Assembly (NCBI RefSeq): GCF_003315595.1
Contig: NZ_QNQU01000002.1
Span: forward strand, 310,001 to 374,000
DNA length: 64,000 bases
Direction of reading: 5' to 3'
Source: Pedobacter miscanthi
GTDB lineage: Bacteria; Bacteroidota; Bacteroidia; Sphingobacteriales; Sphingobacteriaceae
Below, in pieces: positions 37,036-46,222 of the stretch; position 1 is the first letter of the stretch; each line of letters opens with the position of its first letter. The translations under genes were made by a program, and so were the position numbers. Under the pieces are notes generated by a model. That model searched no databases and was not told the DNA's origin. It saw only the letters and a list, made by a program, of their open reading frames with translations.

Positions 37036-38060
37036 TATTTCACGATTTTATGTGCCAGTATGCTTTCCGCGCACGCAATTACGGCCTCTTTAACATCAAG
37101 CGGTTTCCAATTAAGCGTCCTCACTGCTTTGTTTACATCTATTTTTCTCCTCACCATTTCAAGCAGTACAGGTTTCAATTCCGGCCGGAACAGGGCAAGG
37201 ATCCTGGTAACAAAATCCGGAAGTTCAGCAGAAGGGATTTTCCGCTCAGGAAAATGCGCTTTCAATATCCCCGCAACTTCTTTTAAGCTCAAATATCCGG
37301 ATGCTGCAATATACCGATTTCCTGCAGCTTCCGGAATTTCCATCGCTTTGATCAGTAGATCAGCAACAGAACGCACATCCACAAGGTCAAAACCAATTTT
37401 GGGGAGCGCCGGAAAACTACCATTTAATAGTGAAACGACAATATTTGCCGAGTTCCCGAAATCCTGTTCAATCACCGGACCGAGTATAGCTCCGGGGCAC
37501 ACCGTTACCAATTCTAAATCAGTTTCACTATTGCGGATAAAATCCCAGGCTGCCTTTTCGGCAATCGTTTTACTTTTATAATAAGGGGTAATATCCTTTT
37601 TGCTGTTCACATCCGTCCAGTCATTTTCATTGAAAACTTTGCCATCTTCCCTGTTAGCCCTCCCGTAAGCAATGGCCGACAATGACGAGGTCATCACTAT
37701 CCTTTTGACCTGGTTTGCCGCTGCCGCTTCCAATATATTCAGTGTGCCGTTTTTTGCTGGAAGGATCAGGTCATTCTCATCTCTGGGCAACTCCCTGGGG
37801 AATGGTGAGGCCGTATGTTGTATGAAGTCGATGCCCTGGGTCAACTCCTTCCAGGCTCCCCCGTCGCTGAGTTCCGCTACCGCGAATTCCAGTTTATTTA
37901 TCTGTCCGGTATGGGCCGCAATGACCTCCCGGATAGCATCAATCCTCCCCTTGTCACGCAGCGTTCCCCTCACTTCATAACCCTTATTTAAAAGCTGGAT
38001 CGCCGCATGAGATCCCAAAAAACCTGTTACACCGGTAAGTAATACTTTTTTATTGTTCAT
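37035..38060 (-). CDS. extended SDR reductase, dihydroflavonol-reductase-like
   Basis: 341 residues from the ATG at 38060. The Rossmann motif GVTGFLGSHAA, a later IVMTSSLSAIAYG strand and catalytic YYKSKTIAEKAAW (Tyr and Lys) define an extended short-chain dehydrogenase. The sequence GAILGPVIEQDFGNSANIV resembles aldehyde/dihydroflavonol reductases. It probably reduces a small carbonyl with NAD(P)H. The following Crp-type gene overlaps by one base. Confidence 0.9.
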   Translation of the reverse strand: MNNKKVLLTGVTGFLGSHAAIQLLNKGYEVRGTLRDKGRIDAIREVIAAHTGQINKLEFAVAELSDGGAWKELTQGIDFIQHTASPFPRELPRDENDLILPAKNGTLNILEAAAANQVKRIVMTSSLSAIAYGRANREDGKVFNENDWTDVNSKKDITPYYKSKTIAEKAAWDFIRNSETDLELVTVCPGAILGPVIEQDFGNSANIVVSLLNGSFPALPKIGFDLVDVRSVADLLIKAMEIPEAAGNRYIAASGYLSLKEVAGILKAHFPERKIPSAELPDFVTRILALFRPELKPVLLEMVRRKIDVNKAVRTLNWKPLDVKEAVIACAESILAHKIVK

Positions 38061-38266
38061 GATATTCTGTTTTTCCAAAGTTGAGATGCACAATGGAACT
38101 TACCATTACCAATTGGTAACAAATTCAGGAAAAGTAAAATAATCCACATGAAAAATACGTGCCGCCTCAATCCATTGCGAGTGGGTGGAAAGAAATTTCA
38201 GTGTTCATTCCACCTCGGAGAATATCCTTCGGCTTGCACTCCGGGCCGGACAGATGCTTTCCGGAC

Positions 38267-38539
38267 TTAAAGTCGCTTAAAATCAGCCAATTGACCGATT
38301 TTAGGCGAGACCGGTGGCCATTTTAAACCGAACAAAGTGGCCGCTTTTGGAATCATCCCCACCCCGAGACGGTAATATTCTTGTTTAGTGACCGAACCCT
38401 TCTTCAATTCCGCCCACAGTTGCAACCTGTAATCATCGCTTTCCCTGCTCTTGTTGTAATAATAGTAATAAAATCCACCTATTGGGATGTACAGGGCAAT
38501 AAGGACTAATTGTATTGTACGATGGGCTATTTTTGTCAT
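38267..38539 (-). CDS. small membrane protein with an IS-derived tail
   Basis: 90 residues from the ATG at 38539. It has one membrane segment (IQLVLIALYIPIGGFYYYYY) and a charged helix. The last 19 residues or so (WPPVSPKIGQLADFKRL) are encoded by mobile-element scar B, so the native C-terminus has been replaced. A TATCTTTG box ends 4 nt before this ATG on the minus strand, which supports the start over the longer frame to 38605. Function is unknown. Confidence 0.5.
   Translation of the reverse strand: MTKIAHRTIQLVLIALYIPIGGFYYYYYNKSRESDDYRLQLWAELKKGSVTKQEYYRLGVGMIPKAATLFGLKWPPVSPKIGQLADFKRL
38279..38350 (+). mobile_element. decayed IS-end sequence, copy B
   Basis: AAAATCAGCCAATTGACC, then GGCGAGA and GTGGCC-TTTT words match scars at 14311-14410 and 46028-46124 in the same orientation. 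No transposase is present. It overlaps the end of a small gene. Confidence 0.5.
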
Positions 38540-38576
38540 TATCCAAAGATAATCATACTGTTTATCTACCCCAGCC

Positions 38577-39266
38577 TCAATCATCCCTGCCCCATTGCAG
38601 GGCAAGCTCTTCTATATAATCTACAAAACCTGATATGCCTTTAAAAGTCTGAAAACTGTATTCTGGTTGCCCATTCAAAACTTCAACATGATCAAAACTA
38701 TGGTCATGGGAAAACAGATACACCTTTCCATCCCTCCTGTCATACATCGTCCGTGCACCGTTAGCCTCCTCCGCAAAAACCAGATAATCCGAGCTATCAA
38801 TCTGATCGAAACCTGCATCTTCGCACATCATTTCATAATAATCCTCGTAATCCCCCAATCCCAACGAACACTCCGATCCAAGGAACATCCATTCCTGATT
38901 ATCGCTAAGGCTTTCGCTAAAGAGATTAAAGTTTTCTTTTATCCCTCCGACATTGCGCAGCAACAGCTCATGTTCAGCCAGCAGTTCATATGGATGACTT
39001 TCCGGATCTTCTAGCCTGTTCAACCAGCCGCGCACACTCCCATTATTGTTATCCCAGCCCAAAAGCAGGTAATCAACACCATCGATCTCCAGGTAAGTTG
39101 CCCGTGCCTTTTGCACCAATGCAGCCAGTACCGGAAATACCAACATAAACTCCTCACTCAAACGCAAAGCCTCCTCTTTAAAAGAGACCCTTGAACCCGG
39201 CCTTAAAAGCCATGTTACTTCCTCTTTAAGTGCCTCAAAATCCCTGTTTTCTATTTCCATTCCCAT
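38577..39266 (-). CDS. SMI1/KNR4 (SUKH)-like hypothetical protein
   Basis: 229 residues from an ATG at 39266; the frame is open to a TTG at 39344. The sequence is acidic and cytosolic. Blocks such as HELLLRNVGGIKENF, then YLVFAEEANGARTMYD and EVLNGQPEYSFQTFKGISGF recall SUKH-fold proteins, which often serve as immunity proteins against polymorphic toxins. No toxin gene was recognised nearby. The broken gene just upstream is a likely operon partner. The family call is tentative. Confidence 0.5.
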   Translation of the reverse strand: MGMEIENRDFEALKEEVTWLLRPGSRVSFKEEALRLSEEFMLVFPVLAALVQKARATYLEIDGVDYLLLGWDNNNGSVRGWLNRLEDPESHPYELLAEHELLLRNVGGIKENFNLFSESLSDNQEWMFLGSECSLGLGDYEDYYEMMCEDAGFDQIDSSDYLVFAEEANGARTMYDRRDGKVYLFSHDHSFDHVEVLNGQPEYSFQTFKGISGFVDYIEELALQWGRDD

Positions 39267-39306
39267 GTTCCTTTTTAAGCTGCCATCTAGGCCAATAAAT
39301 TTAAAC

Positions 39307-39770
39307 TCATATTCCTCCAGTACCCTTTCCACCCTTTGCAACAAAAGTCCCCCAAATCCCTCTCCAGTCTTCGGTGTCCTGCTCCTTTTCTGTATCCCAC
39401 CTCACCCGTCCACAAAGCCCATCAGGGCTATCTTTTAAGACCACCCATATTCTCCGCCCAGTGAGACAATACTGCCCGGAACAAACTCCTGACTACGTTT
39501 CCAACGGTCGGCCCTTTTAAAAACAGACCTGCCCAGCTCAAAACCCTGCTTCCCCATAAGCCTATCCCAATCCGAACCTGGTGCAAACCATAACCAGACT
39601 CTGGAAAAGTCAGGAACATTTGCCCCTTCCAATTCGCTCAGTTCATCTCTAAACCAGTCCTTAAAAGCGATAAAATCGATTCGGGTATCATCCCTATGCT
39701 CCACCACAGCCATTACCCTGTCCAGATCATTGAAAAGCGCATATAATTCAAATGCTTTCCAATAATCCAC
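39307..39770 (-). pseudogene. frameshifted hypothetical gene
   Basis: From a GTG at 39770 the frame gives 111 residues ending GGEYGWS. The natural continuation, VVLKDSPDGLCGRVRWDTEK and WRGIWGTF, lies in another frame up to a TGA at 39307-39309. Adding one G to the GGG near 39447 would rejoin the frames. The second part has clear protein character, so the gene is probably broken or the base call is wrong. No family was recognised; the two genes downstream and upstream are also accessory in character. Confidence 0.55.
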
Positions 39771-40296
39771 TTGGATAAAACAGGTTTAGTTTTTTTCTTA
39801 CCAAAGAGCCAGTTAAACATCGAACGTTAATATAAAAGGAGCATAAAAGATCAATAAATATACAGCAATTTGTTTTCCGCCCCTAAAAGATCCACCAAAA
39901 TTAACCGATCGGATTCTTGCACACTTTCAGGGGTAAAAACTGTACAGTGCAAAACTCTCTTTTGTTGTATCCAGTCGCTCCGCCGGATTTCAGCGGGGTG
40001 AGTACCAAAGTTGTAAAAGGCTTTTGGCATTCAGGCGGACCAGTATTCCGTACCCCAAAGCCGATGGTTATTTGCTAATGCTGAGTTTTAGTATGACCAG
40101 CCCCTATGATCATGAACCAATAGTTCAAGTTCCCGACTATTTTTATATTACTTCTGAAAATGGTGAATAGTTTTCTGCCTCCACTAGCCGGAATAGTCTT
40201 TCCTGGCTGGAACTGTTAATAAATCCAATCGATGGAATTGAACAATTAGTGTATTTTTAGGCCATACTAAATTGCCTACAGCTCAACAATTATAAA
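39771..40296. other. intergenic stretch, no gene seen
   Basis: A 526-bp spacer between divergent genes. It holds a short palindrome ACTGTACAGT at 39939-39948, bracketed by TTGCAC and GTGCAA. No ORF with protein character was found and no clear promoter box precedes the KAP gene. Confidence 0.5.
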
Positions 40297-42468
40297 ATGG
40301 ACCAGAATTTTTCCTCCGACAATCCCATCTCCCGTCCTGAAGATGACCGCTTCCAGCGTTACGGGTTTTCCAAACAGATTGCCCAGACCATCATTGGAAG
40401 GCAAAGCAGGGAATGCATTACCATTGGCATTTATGGTGCCTGGGGAGAAGGTAAAACTTCTGTACTGAACTTTATCGCCCGTGAACTTCACCAGCATACT
40501 GGAGTGGTTGTTGTAAAATTTAATCCCTGGCGCTATCAGGATGAAAATACGCTGCTCCTACAGTTTTTTAACCTCCTGGCCCAAACACTGGATGCCGCGC
40601 TGAAAACCAAAAAGGAAAACCTTGGAGAGCTAATAGGCCGGTATAGCGGCCTGGTCAACATTCCCGCAGTTGGTGACGGATCAGGCGCAGCAATAGCGGT
40701 TTCGAAAATGCTCGACCAGACCAGCGTAGAATCCTTAAAAGATAGGATTGACCAGATTATTACGGACAAGGAAAAAAAGCTTGTCATTTTTATAGATGAT
40801 ATTGACCGTCTGGAAAAAACGGAAATCCATTCTATATTCCGTCTGGTTAAGCTTACTGCGGACTTTTCCAACACGGTGTACCTGCTATCATTTGATGAAG
40901 ACATGGTTTCAGCTGCAATTGGTGAGCGTTTTGGGGAAGGAAATGCCGCTGCCGGTAAACAATTTTTGGAAAAAATTATCCAGGTACCCTTAAGGATTCC
41001 AGCAGCGCAGGCTAACGCCCTGCAGGAATACAGTATTTCGCTCATCAACAAAATCTTGGATCAGCACGAGATCAAAATTGAGGGAGAAGAAGCCAACCGC
41101 TTTATCAAAGGTTTTCAGGAGGCCATTATGCCGAAGCTCAAAAACCCACGGCTGATCCTGCGCTACAGTAATACACTCTCTTTCTCCATCCCACTTTTAC
41201 TCGGGGAAGTGAACGTGGTGGACCTGATGCTTATTGAGGCTATAAAAATCTTATACCCGCAACACTACGAATATATCCGTTCGGATGCCAGCCTTTTTAC
41301 CGAAGGCTTTGAGGACATCTATTCAGGCTCAGCGGATAAGGACAAAATCAACCGTTTTAAAAACCAATTGGAAAAACTGGCCGTAAACGAAGACAAAAGA
41401 ATAGCTGAAGCCTTAAAAGACCTATTGCAAAGCATATTCCCCAGATTGGAAGAAGCATTCCGCAATATCAGCCACAATCCCTGCCAGGATAACGAGTGGT
41501 ACAAACGGAAACGTATTGCCTCCCCGAACTATTTCAACCGCTACTTTAGTTATTGCGTAATTAAGGGGGATTTAGCAGATGGAATATTCGAAACATTTAT
41601 CAAAACACTGGCAACAAGGAATGAGGCCGAACAGGATAGCATCCTGAAAAAGCTGATGGAGGAAGGAACAGCTGAAAACCTCATGCGAAAACTCCGCAGC
41701 CTGGAAAAGGAATACGCATGGCCATTTTCTTCAGCTATAGCTAGAACCCTTACCAGAAACTCAAATTTACTGGATAATGATCAGTCAGACGGCTTTTTCG
41801 CCTACATGCGTCCCTATAGTCAATCAGCAATATTTATCAGCCAGCTGCTCCAGGCACACCCGGACAAAGACGAAGCTTTTACTTTAAGCCTCGAACTGTT
41901 CTCCAAAGCGGAGATTGATTATGCCTTCGCATTGCTCCGCTGGATACAGGCTGCTAAAGAAGAAGATCAGCATAAGTTACTTAAAGAATCCCAAATCGAC
42001 CAATTATCCACAATTATCCTCCGCCGGGCACGGGAACTGGCGGGAGAAAACCCACTATATGAAACTTTTCCGGAATACACCTATAGATTATTTGGTATCT
42101 GGCACAAAAATGATCCGGATGGCTTTACCCAATACGTGAGCGGATTGATCCAAAGCCATCCGGATGGGTACCTTAAAATCCTTTATGCCCTGACTGGCCA
42201 GGTCCGCAGCAGCAGCAATCCTAATTCTTATTATACCAACATCGACGAAGAGCGGTATAACTATATTACCCGAATCATTGATCCTGAACTGATCAAAAAC
42301 GAAATCCTGAAAAATTTCGACATTGATAGTCCAGACCTGGGAAAAATAATCTGGGATTCATACGGTGGCCCCTACCAGACCGACCTGAATATAGCCCGCC
42401 AGTTTATGCATTGTTACACACAACAACCCCAATCCAACGAAATTTCTGCAGGGGAACAAACTACATAG
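40297..42468 (+). CDS. KAP-family P-loop NTPase
   Basis: 723 residues. Walker A is GAWGEGKT (47-54), followed by the KAP hallmark VVKFNPWRYQDE, and Walker B is LVIFIDDIDRL (162-172). The membrane segments that KAP proteins often insert are not obvious, so this is probably a soluble variant with a long helical C-terminal half (about 330-720). KAP NTPases are linked to phage exclusion and other defence roles. A damaged nuclease-domain gene follows by 34 bp, suggesting an NTPase-nuclease pair. Confidence 0.85.
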   Translation: MDQNFSSDNPISRPEDDRFQRYGFSKQIAQTIIGRQSRECITIGIYGAWGEGKTSVLNFIARELHQHTGVVVVKFNPWRYQDENTLLLQFFNLLAQTLDAALKTKKENLGELIGRYSGLVNIPAVGDGSGAAIAVSKMLDQTSVESLKDRIDQIITDKEKKLVIFIDDIDRLEKTEIHSIFRLVKLTADFSNTVYLLSFDEDMVSAAIGERFGEGNAAAGKQFLEKIIQVPLRIPAAQANALQEYSISLINKILDQHEIKIEGEEANRFIKGFQEAIMPKLKNPRLILRYSNTLSFSIPLLLGEVNVVDLMLIEAIKILYPQHYEYIRSDASLFTEGFEDIYSGSADKDKINRFKNQLEKLAVNEDKRIAEALKDLLQSIFPRLEEAFRNISHNPCQDNEWYKRKRIASPNYFNRYFSYCVIKGDLADGIFETFIKTLATRNEAEQDSILKKLMEEGTAENLMRKLRSLEKEYAWPFSSAIARTLTRNSNLLDNDQSDGFFAYMRPYSQSAIFISQLLQAHPDKDEAFTLSLELFSKAEIDYAFALLRWIQAAKEEDQHKLLKESQIDQLSTIILRRARELAGENPLYETFPEYTYRLFGIWHKNDPDGFTQYVSGLIQSHPDGYLKILYALTGQVRSSSNPNSYYTNIDEERYNYITRIIDPELIKNEILKNFDIDSPDLGKIIWDSYGGPYQTDLNIARQFMHCYTQQPQSNEISAGEQTT

Positions 42469-42502
42469 TCATCAAAAAATAATTAAATAATCATATCAAT
42501 CA

Positions 42503-42598
42503 ATGGCAACCAATAAAACCGCAAGAGCTGACTATCTGTGCGTAGACAGGGAGGAATTCAAACATAAAGGTTTTCGAAAGATTGGCGCTCGGACGTGA
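42503..42598 (+). pseudogene. frameshifted 5' end of the nuclease-domain gene
   Basis: An ATG at 42503, 34 bp after the KAP stop, gives MATNKTARADYLCVDREE and then runs out of frame to a TGA at 42596. Shifting one base in the AAACATAAAGG stretch joins it to the next frame as KVFERLALGREIITRK. Thus the downstream coding frame seems to have lost its proper start. Confidence 0.5.
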
Positions 42599-43385
42599 AA
42601 TCATCACCAGGAAAATGAATTCGTTAGCAGTCATGAAGATCTGCTGGGCAGACTTCATTAAATGGGACTTTTATAACCTCGAGATGCTCAAAAATGCGTT
42701 TGAGTTTCCGGATAATGCTTACGCGGATAAATATGACAGAAACCGCCGGATGGCTGGCGGCATTTTTTTTTCTGGAGAGAGAAGAAAGGAACCAACAGAA
42801 CATGAACAGATAGAGAGCACAAGGTCAGAGATGACCAGTCAGGTCACTAAGTTGGAGCGCTTTTACGAGCAGATCGAACTTCTTAAGGTAAAAATTGATC
42901 CTGCGCAGCGAAAGGCCGCAGGCGAGAAAAAACTGGACCAGTTATTAAATTTACTCAAAAGGTTCCACAAAGTGGCCCAGGAATTCAGGTCCCGCAGAGC
43001 AGACCGCGAACCACTGGTAATAAGGGACGAATACGATGTGCAATACGTTCTGGGTGCACTATTAAAGATCTACTTCGACGATATCCGTCCAGAAGACTAT
43101 TCCCCAAGCCACTCAGGCGCGAATACAAAGGTTGATTTTGTCCTCAAAAAAGAGCAGATAATTATTGAAACCAAAATGACCAGAGAAGGCCAAACTATCA
43201 AATCTCTTGGGGAAGAACTGCTCACCGATACCGGTCGTTACAAAGGCCATCCAGACTGCAAAACCCTGGTCATCTTTATCTATGATAAAGGAGATTTTAT
43301 CACCAACAAACATGGCTTCTCCAGCGACATTGAATCCCAGGCCAGCGAAAAGATGGCCGTCCATGTAGTGATTAACCCGGAATAA
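42582..43385 (+). CDS. PD-(D/E)XK nuclease-domain protein, 5' end damaged
   Basis: Open frame of 267 residues; the first ATG is at 42615. The N-terminal 65 residues (to RRMAGGIFF) look like the start of one protein. After a nine-T run at 42764-42772 a second part begins, with LERFYEQIELL, RFHKVAQEFRSRR and the nuclease-like core KVDFVLKKEQIIIETKM (Asp, then E-T-K) and HPDCKTLVIFIYD. The core resembles a PD-(D/E)XK family found as C-terminal effectors in defence genes. The gene may be a chimera and may not be expressed as one protein. Confidence 0.6.
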   Translation: MALGREIITRKMNSLAVMKICWADFIKWDFYNLEMLKNAFEFPDNAYADKYDRNRRMAGGIFFSGERRKEPTEHEQIESTRSEMTSQVTKLERFYEQIELLKVKIDPAQRKAAGEKKLDQLLNLLKRFHKVAQEFRSRRADREPLVIRDEYDVQYVLGALLKIYFDDIRPEDYSPSHSGANTKVDFVLKKEQIIIETKMTREGQTIKSLGEELLTDTGRYKGHPDCKTLVIFIYDKGDFITNKHGFSSDIESQASEKMAVHVVINPE

Positions 43386-43530
43386 ATAAGTTTTTTGGAC
43401 AACAGGCGTAGCGGATAAACGCGCTATGCCTAACGCTGGTGAAGGAAATTAGGTCCTATCTTCTTTATCACAGCTTCCTTATCACCTTCAGCTGACAATT
43501 CCTAATTACCGGTTTGCCCCTGCCCCAGGC

Positions 43531-43662
43531 TCACTCCTGCGTTCCTTGTAAGGTAACAGATGGTATATCCCGGATAAGGTTAACAGCCTCTTCCAGATTC
43601 CCATCCTGCCCGTAGATTTCTCTATGGCTGATGATCTCCTTTAAAAAGGTTTTTGTTTTCAT
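43531..43662 (-). CDS. 43-residue protein trailing the AbiE-like operon
   Basis: Starts at the ATG 43662-43660, 4 bp after the AbiEii-type stop, and encodes a soluble helix-rich peptide beginning MKTKTFLKEIISHREIYGQD and ending TLQGTQE. The tight spacing suggests co-translation with the toxin-like gene. Known AbiE systems have two genes, so this would be an accessory third product. No family was recognised. Confidence 0.45.
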   Translation of the reverse strand: MKTKTFLKEIISHREIYGQDGNLEEAVNLIRDIPSVTLQGTQE

Positions 43663-43666
43663 TTTG

Positions 43667-44497
43667 TCACTCTTTTAAGTGTTTTAACATCGCTTCCAGT
43701 ATAGCCGCAATCTTTTCCACATCCTTGCCACTCTCATTGACCATGTTCCGGATTAAGGTGCTTTTTTCCATCAACCCGATATTTCCAGAAACAATACGTG
43801 CCAAACGCAGGTTCAGATCTTTGTTTTCCCTGATCATCTTTTTGATTTCCCTGGCAATTACCATCGCAGAAATTTCTTCCAGGGTAATGTCTTCATTTTC
43901 CCCTCCAAAAAGATCCGCATGGTTTTCATAAATAAATTCGCTTTCGAGATTAAAATAATGGTCTATGATGTTGATAATATCCCTGGCATCCTTAAAGCGT
44001 AATTCAGGGCGGTCATCATAGGCAATAAACTTCAGCAGGACAATCGCAGGCAGGGTAGCAATCTTGAACTGGTGTCCGGTTTCCAGTATCACATCGGCTG
44101 TACCCATGTTATATACTTCCTGAAAACCATTAACTTTTATACTTGTTAAGCCCTTTCCTTCAAATTTCACCTCCTCATCGATTTCCAATGCGCCAAAGGG
44201 CAGTAGATCAATCTGTAATCCCTCAGGCGAAATCACCACAAACGCATTGGTACCACTTTCAGTGTACCCTCTTTTAAAAAGTTCCTCCCTGACATTCTTA
44301 TAATCTTCCCGGCTACCGATCATCACGGCGAAATCTACATCTTTGGTGGTCAGAAACTTTACATCCCCTTTAGCATACCATATATTCCTTGCTATTGCGC
44401 CGATCATATAAAAATCGATTCCATTAGCTTTAAATGTATCTTCCAACGTGTCAAATACCGCTTTGAGCCCTCCCTGTTTAATACTCTCCAAATTCAT
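43667..44497 (-). CDS. AbiEii-like nucleotidyltransferase (toxin)
   Basis: 276 residues. The polymerase-beta-like fold is marked by DFYMIGAIARNIW and the acidic pair TTKDVDFAV (D53, D55), with a third acidic block IDLLPFG. AbiEii toxins transfer nucleotides to targets such as tRNA and stop growth, and are held in check by AbiEi. Here the AbiEi-type gene precedes and overlaps by 20 bp. The usual GS of the first motif is GA. The C-terminal half is helical as expected. Confidence 0.8.
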   Translation of the reverse strand: MNLESIKQGGLKAVFDTLEDTFKANGIDFYMIGAIARNIWYAKGDVKFLTTKDVDFAVMIGSREDYKNVREELFKRGYTESGTNAFVVISPEGLQIDLLPFGALEIDEEVKFEGKGLTSIKVNGFQEVYNMGTADVILETGHQFKIATLPAIVLLKFIAYDDRPELRFKDARDIINIIDHYFNLESEFIYENHADLFGGENEDITLEEISAMVIAREIKKMIRENKDLNLRLARIVSGNIGLMEKSTLIRNMVNESGKDVEKIAAILEAMLKHLKE

Positions 44498-45485
44498 CCT
44501 TTAAATGTTTATCGTAAATCATCATCGCTGTTTCCACGCATCTGGGATCCCCTGTCAGCATGAGGTCTGCATACACCAATAACGCGGGGGCATAAGGACG
44601 CTCCTCAGCCGGCTCATCTTTCCAGAATTTATCATAAAGCCTGATATCTCCATCCACGGCAGGTATAAGCTTCAACTTTACCATGGCCTGGTTTCTTTTT
44701 TCGGCCGTATACACGGTCAATATCCTGGGCTTAAGGTAATCAGTCAGCCACTCACCGGCAGGCTCACCACCCCAAACCGTCTTTCCCGGTTCTATCAGGT
44801 CATTATCTAGCGTTTCTAAAGGGTGTCCTGGCTTCAGTTTGAAATTGCCCATATGCAGTATTGGTTTTAAAGTCTCTCCGTATCCGGCAATCCATCTGTC
44901 CAAAAGCAACCTCTTGTTTTGCAAGAGTCGCCGTTTTGGCCCGACCTGCAGTACATAACCTGCTTCCTCCAAACCATTGATCACATTTTTTACATTCCCC
45001 AATGCAACATCGGTTGCTCCCGCCAGCGTACGTTGCGGCATATTTATGCCCTCTTTGTGTACCATCAGATAAAAGACCATTTTTAAACCTGTCTTGGTGA
45101 ACGCCCGGTTCGTCACAGGCTTTTCCGTCTCTTCATATTTGAAGCCCTCTAACCAGATCGTGTTATTCTTTGTCCTGATGTAAACATTTCCCGCACTGTC
45201 AAGGTAATTGATGCCCTCATTCCGCAGTTTCTCTTTTATAGTAGGAAAAATCCTGTCTGCAACAACCATGAGTCCCCCATGCAGCTGATTGTAGTGTATC
45301 AATTTTGGTAGCTGATAATCACGGAGTTCTTTTTTGAACTCAACGATAAAATTCGCTTCATGGCCATCCATAAAAAGATCTGTGGTTCCGTCAAGGTCTC
45401 CCGCGGTATGGTTGTATGCCCATTTAAAACCAGTATTGGTTTCCAATTTTTTTAAAGCACCAATAATGTTCTCGTTGTTGTTCAT
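44478..45485 (-). CDS. AbiEi-like antitoxin/repressor
   Basis: 335 residues. The N-terminal 125 residues resemble a nuclease-like fold with VEFKKELRDYQ and a SAGNVYI block; a winged helix follows at about 130-185 (MPQRTLAGATDVALGNVKNV), then an antitoxin C-terminal domain. In the type IV AbiE system the antitoxin also represses its own operon. An almost ideal palindrome lies 10 bp upstream of the start. The gene overlaps the toxin gene, as in characterised AbiE pairs. Confidence 0.78.
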   Translation of the reverse strand: MNNNENIIGALKKLETNTGFKWAYNHTAGDLDGTTDLFMDGHEANFIVEFKKELRDYQLPKLIHYNQLHGGLMVVADRIFPTIKEKLRNEGINYLDSAGNVYIRTKNNTIWLEGFKYEETEKPVTNRAFTKTGLKMVFYLMVHKEGINMPQRTLAGATDVALGNVKNVINGLEEAGYVLQVGPKRRLLQNKRLLLDRWIAGYGETLKPILHMGNFKLKPGHPLETLDNDLIEPGKTVWGGEPAGEWLTDYLKPRILTVYTAEKRNQAMVKLKLIPAVDGDIRLYDKFWKDEPAEERPYAPALLVYADLMLTGDPRCVETAMMIYDKHLKDEFGEY

Positions 45486-45494
45486 AAATATTCA

Positions 45495-45534
45495 TGTTCA
45501 CGTTACGTGAACAATCAAAAATAATGAACATTAT
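45495..45534. promoter_or_regulatory. palindromic operator region of the AbiE-like operon
   Basis: TGTTCACG-TTA-CGTGAACA (45495-45513) is a perfect 8-bp inverted repeat with 3-bp spacer. A second, ATAATG-AA-CATTAT, follows at 45521-45534. AbiEi proteins bind paired inverted repeats at their promoter, so this is a likely autoregulation site. Confidence 0.65.
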
Positions 45535-46027
45535 ACAGAATTACAAATAAGTAGTTAATCAATTTTGATCATTCAAAAAGGGCACATCGGAACTAGTGAT
45601 GAATAACCTCTAATGCAGACAAGCATCCCTCCTCGCCTGATAACGGTAAGCCCTGGCACTCATTCCGGTCATACTGGAGATTTCAGTAATACTAGACACC
45701 ACATCCGTTCCAAACTGTGCCCCCCTGGATTTACCCAATCTTGAGAATGGCAAGCTAAGAAAATGCCCAGATATTTATTCCTCCTAAAAACAGAGCTATC
45801 CGGATTCCGGCTGTTTTGTCCAATCTCCCAAGCTTTGCCGAGTTTGAACATCAGATAGTGATTTCGGGCTGGAATAGCCACTCACGGACAGTATTCAACG
45901 ACAAAAACCAGATTCTAGAAATCCTATTGACAAGACTGGAAAAAATCAATTTTAAGGTCTTTAAAGACGCTTCCCCACCGAAATGAAAATTGAATCCGGT
46001 CACCGCTAAAAGCAGCCTAAAACACTT
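45535..46027. other. decayed element sequence between AbiE and IS scar
   Basis: No gene. From about 45707 (GTTCCAAACTGTGC) the DNA shares words with the scar region starting near 14190. Apparent short minus-strand frames have no protein character. Confidence 0.45.
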
Positions 46028-46124
46028 AAAATCAGCCGATAGACCGTTCTTAAGCGAAAAAAGCACTCAGTTTAAGCTGAAAAAAGTGGCCACTTTGATG
46101 AAAAACTAGTGGCCACTTTTTGGA
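46028..46124 (+). mobile_element. decayed IS-end sequence, copy C
   Basis: AAAATCAGCCGATAGACC, TTAAGCGAAAA and two copies of AGTGGCCACTTT spaced by about 25 bp. It matches scars at 14311 and 38279 and is the best-kept copy. Repeated GGCCACTTT words are typical of multi-site IS21-type ends. Confidence 0.5.
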
Positions 46125-46222
46125 TAATCTCCACTCATCTAAGCAGGCAAGGCCATGTTTTTTGAAGCTCTTGGTTAGCTTTCATCTTCAAGCATCAAAT
46201 TAGCCAGGGTGACTAACCAACT

